This document shows, in pieces, positions 11,930 to 22,673 of a stretch of 64,000 nt of DNA. This DNA comes from Capitulum mitella. Its lineage: Eukaryota > Arthropoda > Thecostraca > Pollicipedomorpha > Pollicipedidae. The translations under genes were made by a program, and so were the position numbers. The stretch spans positions 32,408,904 through 32,472,903 of the forward strand of contig CP099839.1 in NCBI GenBank assembly GCA_030062745.1. The letters are read 5' to 3'. The first letter of the stretch is position 1; every line of letters starts with the position of its first letter. The notes under the pieces were generated by a model. It did no database searches. It saw nothing but the letters and a program-made list of their open reading frames with translations, and had not been told where the DNA came from.

Positions 11930-13152
11930 TTAACCTCTATTCCCGGAGGGCTAGACAGTATGGCCGATTCCCGGCAGGGGGGGCGGATTCGGCCCCCCCC
12001 TGAGATCTCGAGAACTACTGGTCCGATTTTATCGCAACAAACGGCAATCCATTTGCCGTGACGTGAACTACATTTTTATAAAAAGAAATTTTCAAAATTT
12101 TTAAATTTGTGGATACAGGGGGGCAAAAATGTCAAAATGGGGGGGTACTTTTGGACTTCTTATAACTCCATTGTTTATGGACCGATTTCGATGAAACTGG
12201 CATGAATCGAGAGATTATGGATAGGGCTTTTACCATGGGTCCCCAAATCTGAAATTTTGAGAAAATTCATGGGCGTTCACAGGGTTTCAAAAATAGGAGG
12301 ATTAGTTTTCTAACAACTGGATGAACAAAAAAGGCAAACACCCTTTTTTGGCTTCTGCTAGTCATGTTATACTAAAGAAGTACAAATCGCATTACAATGT
12401 TTGTATAATGTTAGCATAGGCGGTGCCAGGGACATGAAAAAGGGGGAACTGTCATGGTCACACGTTTCTCAGATCAACTTGTGACCTTTGACCTTAAATG
12501 ACCTCCAGTGACCTTGGGGTCACTTGGAATGATCTCCTGTGCATTTAATGTTATCTTTAAACGTTTTCAATCATTTGAATTCACTCTATTTCAAAAATTT
12601 CATTTTATGGCTATTGCGATATAGGGTACGGGCACGGACATTTTAGGTAATAGCTCCGTGACCCGACCTGATATCAAGCTAAAACTTGATACACAAGTAG
12701 AAGGCACCCTTCTATGGTATATATATTCCGGGTTTGGCATTTGAAAAAAAACAGCCCCGAAATTATAGCAAAAAAAAACCAATTTTGACTTTTGACCTTG
12801 ACCTGACCTTGTAAAATGACCTCAGGAGAAGAAAACTATATCTGCACATTGCCCAACTATTAAGCTATACATCCATATAAAGTTTTAAGTTCTATCTTAA
12901 AAACTCTGTTTTTGGCAGACATTTTCGTTTTACCCTTAGCATGGCCAAAAATGGCATGAGGTGCCTCCCAAAAACGTTGCCGGGCTCCGCCCCTGAGCAA
13001 AATAGAATTTTGAAATTTTGTCACGGCACGTGGAAAGAATAGCTAGGAAAAGTCACCAAGTTTCGTGAAGCTGCGTTAAAAAGCCTATAATTGGCAAGCA
13101 AAAACCCCAAGGGGGGGGCGGATTCCGCCCCCCCTGCCGGGAATAGGGTTAA
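11930..13152 (+). mobile_element. TTAA-flanked non-autonomous DNA transposon, copy A (piggyBac-like)
   Basis: A 1.22-kb element bounded by TTAA on both sides and by terminal inverted repeats CCCTATTCCCGG (left copy has one base change). Near each end is a hairpin of a G run, a short palindrome and a C run (GGGGGGG-CGGATTC-type). Copies B (56769-57989) and C (62873-edge) are the same sequence in the opposite orientation. There is no transposase frame, so it must move in trans. TTAA target duplication and CCC..GGG ends are the known signature of piggyBac elements; the assignment rests on that. The interior carries clustered TGACCT (AGGTCA) words at 12482-12514. Confidence 0.8.
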
Positions 13153-15083
13153 CACACAAACACATCAACATGCACTTGGGTGGACATTAGGGCCCAGGAG
13201 GCTGTGCACGATAGCCCTGAACCCATGACAGCGTAAGAAGAACTTTTGCGAGCCATGTGCATGGTTGTTTTTAAAGTTCGTTCATCAGAGGTAAACCTGG
13301 TGATCCCCATATACTCAGTTTCCCTCTCTCCCCTGTTATTTTAACTTTGGGTTTCAACCACTTCATTTTCGGCTTTGATGGAAATGACTCTGGGCGCCGA
13401 ATGACCCTGCAGTCGGTGCGCCCCTAAGCCCCAATAACCAACCGATGGAAATGACTCAGAAAAATGTACATCACAGAACACTGTCAACCAGCACTGAAGA
13501 ATGCAGCAAACTAAGCACTGCGCACCCTTCACATATTGTGCAGCGTGTAGATGCAGGAATTGCTGCACTTAATGCCGGATGTTGCAAAAGCCTATTTTTT
13601 CAGTTGAAATGATATTGAAAAAGCCCACTTTTTCAATAACCTTCCCTTGATGCAAGGAATGCCCAGTGAGGTTGGTATGCATACCGCCCTCACCGGGCCC
13701 GCACCGCACTGCACGTCGTCTGCACCACACCGCACTGCTATCTGGCCTTGGACCACGTTTCAAATAGGCTAGGCTGTGCTTTGGAGTCATAACCTAATAC
13801 CATTGATGCCGTTTGACATCCGAGTGTTGACACTCTGGCCCATTGCTGGCATTTTGAGGCCAGAGAGCAAAGTCAAGGGCTGATGCCTGTTGATAAGAAG
13901 TATGACGTCTAGAGTGAGGAGCTAGTTGTGGTGCTCTGTTGGAATTTGATGGATGTCTGGCATGTGATGTGCACGATCAAATGTGGCATGACTTGTGCAA
14001 ACCGTAGCTATCGTCAAATGCTTCAGGTTTGACATGTCCTGTCATGATGCTTCACAAAACTCTGCTTTCAAGGCTGGGCTGTGTAGTTATGCATATATGG
14101 ATGGTGACATTTTGAAAGCATTATGTCTTAAGCTTTGTGCCACCTGGGCACATTTAGTTTCTTTTCTTGCTTATTTTTAGCAGTCGGTACCTAATACGGT
14201 TTTCTGTTCTGATCCATATGTCCAAATAATCGACCTTATGCTCTGCTGAGTCTTTATACTTCGCTGTGTGCGGTTTTCGTTCGTGACTGGATCGATCCCA
14301 TGCATGGGAGTGAAAGGAGACCCATCATAATTTACGATCTAACGTTTGTTAAGAGGTTATGAGTGAATGCAACTGGGAAGCCCAAAAATGCAGTGTAAGG
14401 AAACCACATGTTATATCACGTGAGCAAACGTACTGGTTTTGATTGACTTTGTTGACCGATTGGAATGGTAGATTCTGCTGAAAGTATCGTCAGTCGTCGT
14501 AAAAAAAAAATATTTGTCTCCTAGACATGCTCACCATAACGAATGCATCATGGCCTCAGAAATAGATTCACACGGAGTATTGGACACAGTTGGCCTGAAA
14601 ACGTACCGATGATGATTAATAGCTCAAGGCGAAGTATGGTCACTGATGCAGAATATAAACCTGCCTCAGCTAACAAAGAAGAAAGTCTCACTAATTATGC
14701 TGTAGTTCGGTTGCTTTGCAATAGTCCCTTAAACAGGCAAATAACGATGCAACGCCTGCAAAGCTTTACAACATAATGTGGATATGGCATGCATTGTCAT
14801 GTAATGGTGGAGCGCTTCACATCGTAACATTCGCCATGTAGGAACTTAGCTCCATCACAGTTCATGGATGGTAAGTTCATTGAACACAGTTCATTGAATG
14901 GCATATTGGCGTGTCATTTGGTGCCACTGACTTCCATGAAGGTACCCACCTCAGAGCTAGCTTGTCATGCGACAGGCAGGCATCAGGTCTGTGCTAGCGA
15001 TGGTTGTTGGGAGGATTATGATGCGTCGCTTTTCAGCATTGGAAGATCGTTTCGAAAACGAGAAAAATGCATCTCATATATGG
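13153..15083. other. No gene recognised; one short interspersed repeat
   Basis: Apart from the ~52-bp repeat at 13392-13443 I see no structured feature. Small open frames here have no motif. The TP53I13 promoter may extend into the right part. Confidence 0.4.
13392..13443 (-). repeat. Short interspersed repeat (SINE-like segment)
   Basis: Reads on the - strand as GGTTATTGGGGCTTAGGGGC followed by GCACCGACTGCAGGGTCAT. A close copy is at 27916-27970. This phrase resembles short repeats I know from arthropod genomes, but no Pol III boxes or tail were seen. Confidence 0.5.
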
Positions 15084-16195
15084 AAGCGGGGCAGTGCAGC
15101 CCATAATGGGCGGTGACAGTGGAACGGTGCGGCTTGCACTGATTAGTGGCAGTGGGACGGGGTAGCCTGCACCAGGCGATGACAGCGGGATGGTGCAGCC
15201 TGCACTGGGCGATGGTAGCGGGTCGATGTAACCTACACTGAGTAGTGGCAGCGGGGCGGTGCAGCCCGCACTGGGCGATGGTAGCGGGGCGGTGCAGCCC
15301 GCACTGGGCAGCGGCAGCGGGGCGGTGCAGCCCGCACTGGGCAGCGGCAGCGGGGCGGTGCAGCCCGCACTGGGCAGCGGCAGCGGGGCGGTGCAGCCCG
15401 CCCTGGGCGATGGTAGCGGGGCGGTGCAGCCCGCACTGGGCAGCGGCAGCGGGGCGGTGCAGCCCGCACTGGGCGATGGTAGCGGGGCGGTGCAGCCCGC
15501 ACTGGGCAGCGGCAGCGGGGCGGTGCAGCCCGCACTGGGCGATGGTAGCGGGGCGGTGCAGCCCGCACTGGGCGGCGGCAGCGGGGCGGTGCAGCCCGCA
15601 CTGGGCAGCGGCAGCGGGGCGGTGCAGCCCGCACTGGGCAGCGGCAGCGGGGCGGTGCAGCCCGCACTGGGCGATGGCAGCGGGGCGGTGCAGCCCGCAC
15701 TGGGCGGCGGCAGCGGGGCGGTGCAGCCCGCACTGGGCAGCGGCAGCGGGGCGGTGCAGCCCGCACTGGGCGATGGTAGCGGGGCGGTGCAGCCCGCACT
15801 GGGCGGCGGCAGCGGGGCGGTGCAGCCCGCACTGGGCAGCGGCAGCGGGGCGGTGCAGCCCGCACTGGGCGATGGCAGCGGGCGGTGCAGCCCGCACTGG
15901 GCGGCGGCAGCGGGCGGTGCAGCCCGCACTGGGCAGCGGCAGCGGGGCGGTGCAGCCCGCACTGGGCGATGGTAGCGGGGCGGTGCAGCCCGCACTGGGC
16001 GGCGGCAGCGGGGCGGTGCAGCCCGCACTGGGCAGCGGCAGCGGGGCGGTGCAGCCCGCACTGGGCAGCGGCAGCGGGGCGGTGCAGCCCGCACTGGGTG
16101 ATGGCAGCGGGGCGGTGCAGCCCGCACTGGGCGGCGGCAGCGGGGCGGTGCAGCCCGCCCTGGGCAGCGGCAGCGGGGCGGTGCAGTCCGCACTG
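15084..16195. repeat. 33-bp GC-rich minisatellite immediately upstream of TP53I13
   Basis: About 34 head-to-tail 33-bp units. Each contains AGCGGGGCGGTGCAGCCC and hence a GGGGCGG (GC box/Sp1-type) core. Units at the left edge (15084-15245) are degenerate; the middle and right are nearly uniform. Because 33 is divisible by three, several frames on both strands stay open for hundreds of codons (for example GxGSGAVQPAL on the + strand); these are artefacts of the period, not genes. Two adjacent units near 15880-15910 lack one G. The array ends about 75 bp before the TP53I13 ATG, so it lies in the promoter or 5' UTR. Confidence 0.95.
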
Positions 16196-16270
16196 GGCGC
16201 TGGAGCGCGCACGTCCGGCGGCGCCGGCCGGCCGCTGACGGGGCGCCTTTGTGTCGCAGACGGCGCAGCC

Positions 16271-16408
16271 ATGCGGAGCGCCGGCCCTCTGCCTCTCTGG
16301 GCACTTCTGGTAGCGATGACCGCCGCCGCACCGCCGCTGACCGGTCTCTTCGACGCCAAGCACGGCGTCAAGATGGGCGTCCCGTCCGACGGCTGCGACG
16401 ACGGGCAG
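16271..16408 (+). CDS. TP53I13: TP53I13 homologue, coding exon 1 (signal peptide)
   Basis: Start of a six-exon gene for a DUF3105-type secretory/membrane protein related to tumor protein p53-inducible protein 13, whose molecular function is poorly known. The ATG has a purine at -3. The first 25 residues form a signal peptide (MRSAGPLPLWALLVAMTAAA), followed by a linker and a first cysteine (SDGCDDGQ). The exon ends in phase 0 at CAG|GTGAGA. Joining this exon to 17300-17395, 18074-18129, 18851-18929, 21568-21696 and 29270-29479 keeps one frame throughout and gives 235 residues. An AG at 16258-16259 could alternatively be a splice acceptor for a non-coding first exon. The GC-rich minisatellite lies directly upstream. 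Confidence 0.85.
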
Positions 16409-17299
16409 GTGAGACGGGCTGACGAACTGACGGAGATCCCTCATCGTGGTCTGACCGATGACTAGGTGTGCTGGGAGCATCAGTGCCAGCGTCAGAGGCG
16501 TCAGAGACGTCATCAGAGGCTAGCGTTTAGCGTCAGAGGGCGCGTATGATGTGCGGAATGAAAGCAGAATGTCGAGGTAGGATAGCTTCGCGAATGTATG
16601 CGAATGCGCGAATGTCTTGGGTTTGATGTCTGGCAAATGAACTGACATTTTTCCCCAGAAGTGTTGACTGGAAAAATGGCTAAACTACGTGCGTATGTCC
16701 TGATCACATCAACAGTCTCTTGAACCTTCGCCTCGTCACTTTGCATTGGACGAAACAACTTGGTAACTGGACGTTAAGTATCTTAAAAATATTGTCGGTG
16801 TCGCGGAATCGCTTTCAGCACTTTCACGTGTCACATGAAACATTTTCATGCTTCTTACGAAAGTTTTCCCGTCCTGTACCACAAGCCGTTTGTCAACATG
16901 TAGCTTTGCGGAGGTCTGAGAAGACGACAACGCTTTCCGTATTGAACGACGTTAGACAGATGACGGACTATGTAGACAACTGACTGATGTCTGACGAGAC
17001 ACGACTAGACACAAGACTTTGGACACCTGAGACGAAGAGGCTATGCGTCCTAACCCACAAACAATCAAACAAATGGCGTTAGATATGTTCCTGTCATCTT
17101 CATGCTGATTGCCGGTGGATCTGTCACGAGGGCTGCCTCGCCTCCGACTGCAGTCGCAGTCAGCGCTTGCCGACCGGGCTAGTCGCCGGCCGGTCTATTT
17201 CGGACCCGCGCCCTCTGGCGTGCTGCCGGTGCTGGCGGCGGCGACAGCTGTCCTGCTCGGCCGTCCTGATCGCACTAACCGGCCGCGGACCGGTTCCAG
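16409..17299 (+). other. TP53I13 intron 1
   Basis: Begins GTGAGA and ends TTCCAG. No repeat or exon recognised inside. Confidence 0.7.
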
Positions 17300-17395
17300 A
17301 CGAACTTGGCCTTGGACTGGGCCGGCTCGGCCGTCCAGTACACCTGCTTCATGCCGTTCAAGAGGCGCCTGCCCGTGCGGCGAGGGCTGGAGCCC
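17300..17395 (+). CDS. TP53I13: TP53I13 homologue, coding exon 2
   Basis: Encodes about residues 47-78 (TNLALDWAGSAVQYTCFMPF then a basic stretch ending LEP). The acceptor is GGTTCCAG with a good branch site CACTAAC 25-30 bp upstream. The donor is the weak point: the phase-0 sites are GTCCAG at 17396 (chosen because LEP|PQHFCM reads like the family) or GTGCGG at 17375. The frame would otherwise run on to a TGA near 17450. The CF and HFC cysteines are typical of the segment before the DUF3105 motif. Confidence 0.65.
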
Positions 17396-18073
17396 GTCCA
17401 GCACTGTACCAACCTGCCGTCCACCTACTACGTTAGGACGGCGCGTTGACCGCGCGCTCGGTGGTGGTGGCGTTCATAGCGCGTTTGGCCGTTTCTTTGC
17501 TTGTGCACTTTAATTGGGGCCTTTAATTGCAGTGTGTTTTGTGACGTGTTTGTGGGATATTTTGATGCGATTCGATGGGCGGGATTGGACGTTGCGCTCA
17601 CCATCTTAGCATTTGGTGCTCAGAAGGTTTAAGGTATTTCTCGTGCCCAAAAGGATGGCACGGGTGTCATTTTCATGAGGAATTTTACGTTTAGACTTGA
17701 TGGTGAGAACGAAAGCACACTTGAATTCGCCTTCACTCTCTTCATTTCAAATTTTTGCCACCTCTTACAATGTCTGTAATGATGATGTTGTCAGGTGATC
17801 AGGTTTCTTAGATAAAACTCAGTTCTGCTACTTCGCCTTGTATCTGTCACGGTTTGCATGCCGTTCAAATTATTTAATGATGACGTTTTGTGGGGCGGCT
17901 CCAGATTAAGCTCACATCAATTGTGATAGCAGTAATATTGCAGTGACGTCGCTGCTGTCAGCGCTGACTGGGTTTGCGTGCAGCACAGACCATGTTTCCG
18001 CTTGGAACCAAATGGCGGGGGGAGCCCTGCATTCTAACCACCTACGTCACGAGTGCCCGTCTTTCCTTTGCAG

Positions 18074-18129
18074 CCGCAGCACTTTTGCATGGATCACCAG
18101 CTGATGTATAACGAGACGATACCCACGTA
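18074..18129 (+). CDS. TP53I13: TP53I13 homologue, coding exon 3
   Basis: Encodes PQHFCMDHQLMYNETIPT, matching the family block HxCM...Y...IPT that precedes the DUF3105 core. The acceptor is CTTTCCTTTGCAG and the donor TA|GTAAGTAT is near consensus. It ends in phase 2, and the split codon TA+C gives the Tyr of PTYGSHRPLW. Confidence 0.88.
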
Positions 18130-18175
18130 GTAAGTATAGACAGAAGGGCACGAGATGTAGTGGATGTGAGTATTC

Positions 18176-18440
18176 CAGGGACGTAGCCACGGGGGCCATG
18201 GTGCCATGCCTCCCCCCCGAGTCAAGCAGTCCTCCACTAGCTATTTGGCGATTTCGCACGAATACGGAATGGTGATCATATATCTGTTGCAAAACAAACG
18301 TATGTTTTCCTGTTCGTTAAATATGATGTAAATTACATAAAACTGCTGTTTTCTCCTATAAATTTCGTCATATGCCCGATGGCATAGGACAAAATATGAG
18401 TTTCGGCCCCCTCCCTGAGGAAAATCCTGGTTACGTACTT
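18176..18440 (+). repeat. Interspersed repeat beginning CAGGGACGTAGCC (copy 1)
   Basis: About 265 bp homologous to 38029-38291 in the same orientation. Shared landmarks are GGGACGTAGCCA, a C run, TTTCGCACGAAT, GGTGATCATATA, TATAAA(C/T)TTCGTCATATGCC and GAGGAAAATCC. It lies in TP53I13 intron 3. It is a non-coding dispersed repeat, probably a small DNA transposon relic. Confidence 0.7.
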
Positions 18441-18850
18441 GGAGCATACTTATCTCACGTACGATCATTATTACTTTGTGCAACACACATACGTTCTTGC
18501 GCGCACGCATGCTTTTTCCCGTTCCGTTGTCGGAAGGCGTGCAGATTGATCAACAATTGAATGTGGACGTCACTTTAAATAACTATTTGCAAAATGTGCT
18601 GTCCATTCGTCACGGAGAAAATCTTTGCGAATGACCAGGGTCTACGCAGCGTAGTGGTTGTCTCGAACTGAACCTTCTGGTGGTGCTGAAAACGCTGGCG
18701 AGTCTGCGAGCGTTTCCAAACTTAAACCGGGCGCCGCGCCTGCTGTGCGGGCGATGTGGCGTGATTCAGCAGATCGCGGAACGAGATTGATGCCCGTTTG
18801 CCGCAGCCGGGCGACAATGACAGTGCTCTGACGGACGTATTGGGTTTCAG

Positions 18851-18929
18851 CGGCTCTCATCGTCCGCTGTGGGCCGTTTTCGGCGAATATAAGTACCTGC
18901 CGCCACAGCGGTGGCTGCACAACGTGGAG
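18851..18929 (+). CDS. TP53I13: TP53I13 homologue, coding exon 4 (DUF3105 core)
   Basis: Encodes GSHRPLWAVFGEYKYLPP then QRWLHNVE, the most conserved part of the family (HRPLW..xGEYxxLPPQRWLHxxEHG). It starts one base into a codon, after GTTTCAG, and ends in phase 0 at GAG|GTGAGC. The H and E of the W-L-H-x2-E-H-G motif continue into the next exon. Confidence 0.92.
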
Positions 18930-19014
18930 GTGAGCCCACTTGTCCTGTTGTCGAACGTTCCATGGCGTCTTGACCGGAGTGTTAGATGCTTTTTCGTTTG
19001 TGTTGCAGGATCAT

Positions 19015-19200
19015 GGAACCAGATTTGTGTTCGATTCCAGCGGACTCGGAACCGAATCCGGATTCGCTTCCAATTGGCCTGGAATTGGATTGGGAATCGA
19101 TTCACTTGGGAGATGTGTTGAGTCGGATTCAGAATTGATTCAGTTACTCCGTGGAAACTTTGTAACTTCCGTGGAAACATTGGAATCGGAAGGGAATCAA
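19015..19200. repeat. GAATC/GATTC-rich degenerate repeat
   Basis: Dense run of GGATTC, GAATCC and GGAATTGGATT words. It resumes at 21013-21178 after about 1.8 kb and resembles 3290-4050. It lies in TP53I13 intron 4. Confidence 0.55.
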
Positions 19201-20121
19201 AAGGCAAAATGACTGATACCGCTCTTTTCAATTTAACTTACCTGCTTTGGTGTCTAAAAATGCAATAAATATAACGATTAACAGCTATGCATGTATATGC
19301 AATAAAGGTTTCACTTTGAGAGCAGTTTTGGGCAGTTTCATGTCAATGGTTTATTTATGGTGGCATGCGCGGGACATTGCCAATCAGGTAGGTTGGCAGG
19401 TAGTTGGAAATGAGGCTGTGCTCCAAAATTTAGAACAATTAACATCAGATCAAAGGATTTTTGCCTCAAGGCAAGACAACAAAGTAGGAAAAGGATACAC
19501 AGACATCACTGGTATACCAGTTTCCTGGGTGACGGTAAGTAGGTACAGATAGTGTTATCATACCTTCACTTCACATTTACCGCCTTGTAGGTATTTGCCT
19601 GTTGACGAATGTCGATTGTCATTGACTTGAGGCATGTCGCGGAAACGCCAGAACTCTACGCTGTAAATAGTGTGTAAATAGAGCGTAAATATTTTCTCTT
19701 ACTGCCTGAAATAAGTATTTGACTGGTTACGAATGTTGTTTACTTCAGGCATGTCGCAAGAGCGCCAGAACTGTACATTATAAATGGTGCGGAAACGCCG
19801 TGCGTATATTGAGATACCACGCGATACATACCACACCATTTTCTTTTTATCAGTTTTTTCAATGTGAAGATTATGCAAACGATGAAAAATTGTACTTTTT
19901 TATGACAACAATTTGTATACAAATATTTACTGTTGCTGAGTGCTAGATACCATAACCAATACTACTTATGCCATCAACCTCGCGCCGACTCGAACCACGT
20001 TTTGCCACTGCGCGGGGTGTCTGTGTTGAGCACGTCCTTTCTCCTTCGATCCTAATTCTTGTCCTCTTTCCTTGTATCAGTCTGTCCCGGAAAACTCTTT
20101 GGCCGTTTGAAGTTTTAGTTC

Positions 20122-20185
20122 CACCTGAAAAGGTGATCATTCGGAGCATCACCGAAGGCGGTGCTCTGAATGATCACCTCAGGGG
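20122..20185. repeat. Long intronic hairpin, ~28-bp stem, 7-base loop
   Basis: AGGTGATCATTCGGAGCA on the left pairs with TGCTCTGAATGATCACCT on the right, and the stem extends outward through CCTGA/TCAGG. It lies in TP53I13 intron 4. It could be a pre-miRNA-like RNA structure, a small foldback transposon or chance; no second copy was noticed in the window. Confidence 0.75.
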
Positions 20186-20867
20186 TGATAAATGTTTAAC
20201 GTTAACGAAAGGCAGGTGTTGCCCATCCGCCGGCATCGTTTCTGCAACTAGGATCAGGGCAGGCACTGCTCGACAAACAGTTAGCCTAGTTGCTGTACAG
20301 CTGTGAACTTTCGCTTCAGGTAGTATTTGCTTCAGTGGTTGATAATGTGGCGAATGAGCACGATTCGCGAGAGACTGGCAGAGCTGCTGAGTCTAGGTTA
20401 ATTTGCCAGAGCTCTACTGTTTGGTACATGCCAAGTGTGGTAATGTTCATCCGTGATTAGTCCTTCCTGCGTGAGGTGAGACAAGTAACGGACAAAGAGC
20501 ATGACACAACTGAGAAACTTGAATGGTCATGATGGAAATTTATGGTTTAGGTAACTGCAGTCCAAGAGCCTAACTACCAAACGTTCCCCCGAATGAGTTT
20601 GTCATCGGATTTGGCCGCTTTAGCTTGATCGGCACTAATTTTCGTCTTTAATATTTGGTTATCATTTACCATTTTAAAAACTTTCTTCCCTTCTTTAAAA
20701 ATAATAGAAAATATTGGAGGGGACCTGCCTAATACAAAAAAATGGAGGGGACCTGTAAAGTACATCGCGAGGGGGCAGATGCATATTGGGAGGCCATGGC
20801 TGCTCCCAAAGAGTTTAAATTGACCCCTGGTAGCAGTAGGTTTACCTAGCTGATTATTAATATCTTA

Positions 20868-20950
20868 TTGGTATATGTGTATGTGCATGTGATGCATGGA
20901 TGTGTATATATGCATATATATGGATGTACATACATATATGTACATACTTA
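20868..20950. repeat. TATG/CATA-rich imperfect microsatellite
   Basis: Alternating TATATGTG, CATATATA and TACATACA words; AT-rich simple sequence with no other signal. Confidence 0.6.
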
Positions 20951-21012
20951 ATATGCTATTGAATACACTGGTCTGTATTATATTATGGTTATATTGTATT
21001 TGCATTGTCTGT

Positions 21013-21178
21013 CTGAATCGGATTCAGGTTCGTAATCAGGCAGTTTTAGCCACATTGGAATTGAATTCGGAGCCGATTCCATTTTAAATTGGTTGCTTGG
21101 AATTGGATTCGGATTCGAAGTCATTTGCCTTGTTATTGAGTTGGAGTTGATTCCAGTGAAGCGGAATCAACCACAAGT
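21013..21178. repeat. GAATC/GATTC-rich degenerate repeat
   Basis: Continuation of the 19015-19200 type (AATCGGATTCAGG, GAATTGGATTCGGATTCG). The two parts may be halves of one element split by later insertion. Confidence 0.5.
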
Positions 21179-21567
21179 CTGCATGAAACCAAGATTTTGC
21201 ATTACCCAGGACATTTTTTATATTAGTGTTCATCAGATGTACATACTTTTCTAAACATTAGTGTCTCATATCAAATTGCATGTTTTCTTATGGCATCCTT
21301 TCGATTGTACTTCTCCGGCTGCCTGATGTGTGGCGTACTTGAGCCCATCTGAGACCCACCCCATTAAATGTCCCAGCGTTGTGAGCTCCGTCTTACAATG
21401 CTTGGGAAAAAAACAACCTCGGGTGTAAAAACCACATTCCCGCAGTTCCGAGCGTTTTGGCGACCACGCCACACCGCTGAGCGTCGTACGTGCGTATCAC
21501 CACAGTTAAGGTGTGCTACCCGATCCGTGTCGTCTCCGATAGTAACGGTTTTCTCCCCCCCCCCCAG

Positions 21568-21696
21568 CACGGCTCGGTGATCATGCTGTACCACCCTTGC
21601 GCCGACTACGAGGAGGTGGAACATCTCAGGCAGCTGGTGCGCAGTTGCATTAGGAAGCACGTAATCACGCCGTACCCGGCGGTCTCCGCGGCGCGG
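21568..21696 (+). CDS. TP53I13: TP53I13 homologue, coding exon 5
   Basis: Encodes 43 residues: HGSVIMLYHPCADYEEVEHL, then RQLVRSCIRKHVITPY. This completes the EHG motif and supplies the LYHPC block shared with vertebrate TP53I13. The acceptor is a C-only polypyrimidine tract ending CCCAG; the donor is CGG|GTGAGT, phase 0. Confidence 0.93.
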
Positions 21697-22673
21697 GTGA
21701 GTAGAGCAGCGTGCTGGCTAACGGAATACCCGCTCGCCTGACTGCCACGTGTAGCCTGACAGACATCGCGAATCCAATGTCAGGAAGACACTGACTGTCT
21801 CGCCTCTCAAATTGGTGATTTTTTTTGTTAAAGAGAACCGATGGAAACCGTGTGGAAGACATCGCAACGGTTTCTGTTGTGTTTCACTGACCAGTTTACA
21901 CAACCATGGTGGTGAGAACATTGGTGCCGAATGCTAAACGGCCTGATTATTTTTTCGTCTTGCGAGGTCGTTTGTGACAACCGCGAGGCTGCGTGTAGCT
22001 GTAAGCGGCTCTTCTGAGAAGCCAGTTTGTTTATGACATCCAGAAAGCAGAATGTGTGAACCGGTCCTGTGGGAGCTGACTACTGACTGTTGGGTGTGTT
22101 GATTTTGACCTTTTTCTTGAAATCGCACTTCTGATAGTGAAAAGAACTTGCGCAATGTCAAATCTTCCTTTGATGTAAAAAAAAAACGCTTCATTGATGA
22201 CGTTTACTATCGCCACCGAATGAATATCTTACAACCGACTCTCGGGCCGCGCGCCATCTATTGAGAGCTCCGAGCACTATGCGGATTTTAGTTATTTACG
22301 GCCCAAAATCGCATGTTTTTGTACGGACCTCTGCCTCCCAGCCTTGTTTGTGCTGGATCCTGAGAAACGTGAATAGATCTGTCGGTAAATGTAGGTCACT
22401 CTGCAGGCGTTGATATCCTCTAGCCGTGCGTTCTTCCGGAAAGAAAATTTCGTTCTCACTGAGACCGTCGGTTTACTCCCTACAGCAAAAAATATGATGA
22501 GGACAGTCAAATGAAATGCGAGACAGTTGCATATTGTGAACAATACTTCACCATGCATTTTGCAAGCCAGTATCATTATCAGTACTTATAGCATTATCAG
22601 TACTAAATCAGTCCTTGACGCTAAAATGCTCGTGGTTCGACGCACTCATATCGGGAGCAGGATAACTTGTTTT

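Noticed and set aside
12600-12782. Small ORFs inside elements A, B and C
   Set aside because: Not conserved as frames between copies that are about 96% identical; the elements are non-coding.
15016-16513. Long overlapping ORFs (up to about 450 codons) on both strands across the GC-rich array
   Set aside because: A 33-bp period keeps frames open on both strands; the peptides are pure repeat translations and the real coding exon starts at 16271.
17109-17513. 134- and 89-codon + strand frames around TP53I13 exon 2
   Set aside because: Different frames from the spliced gene; GC-rich intron and exon sequence keeps them open.
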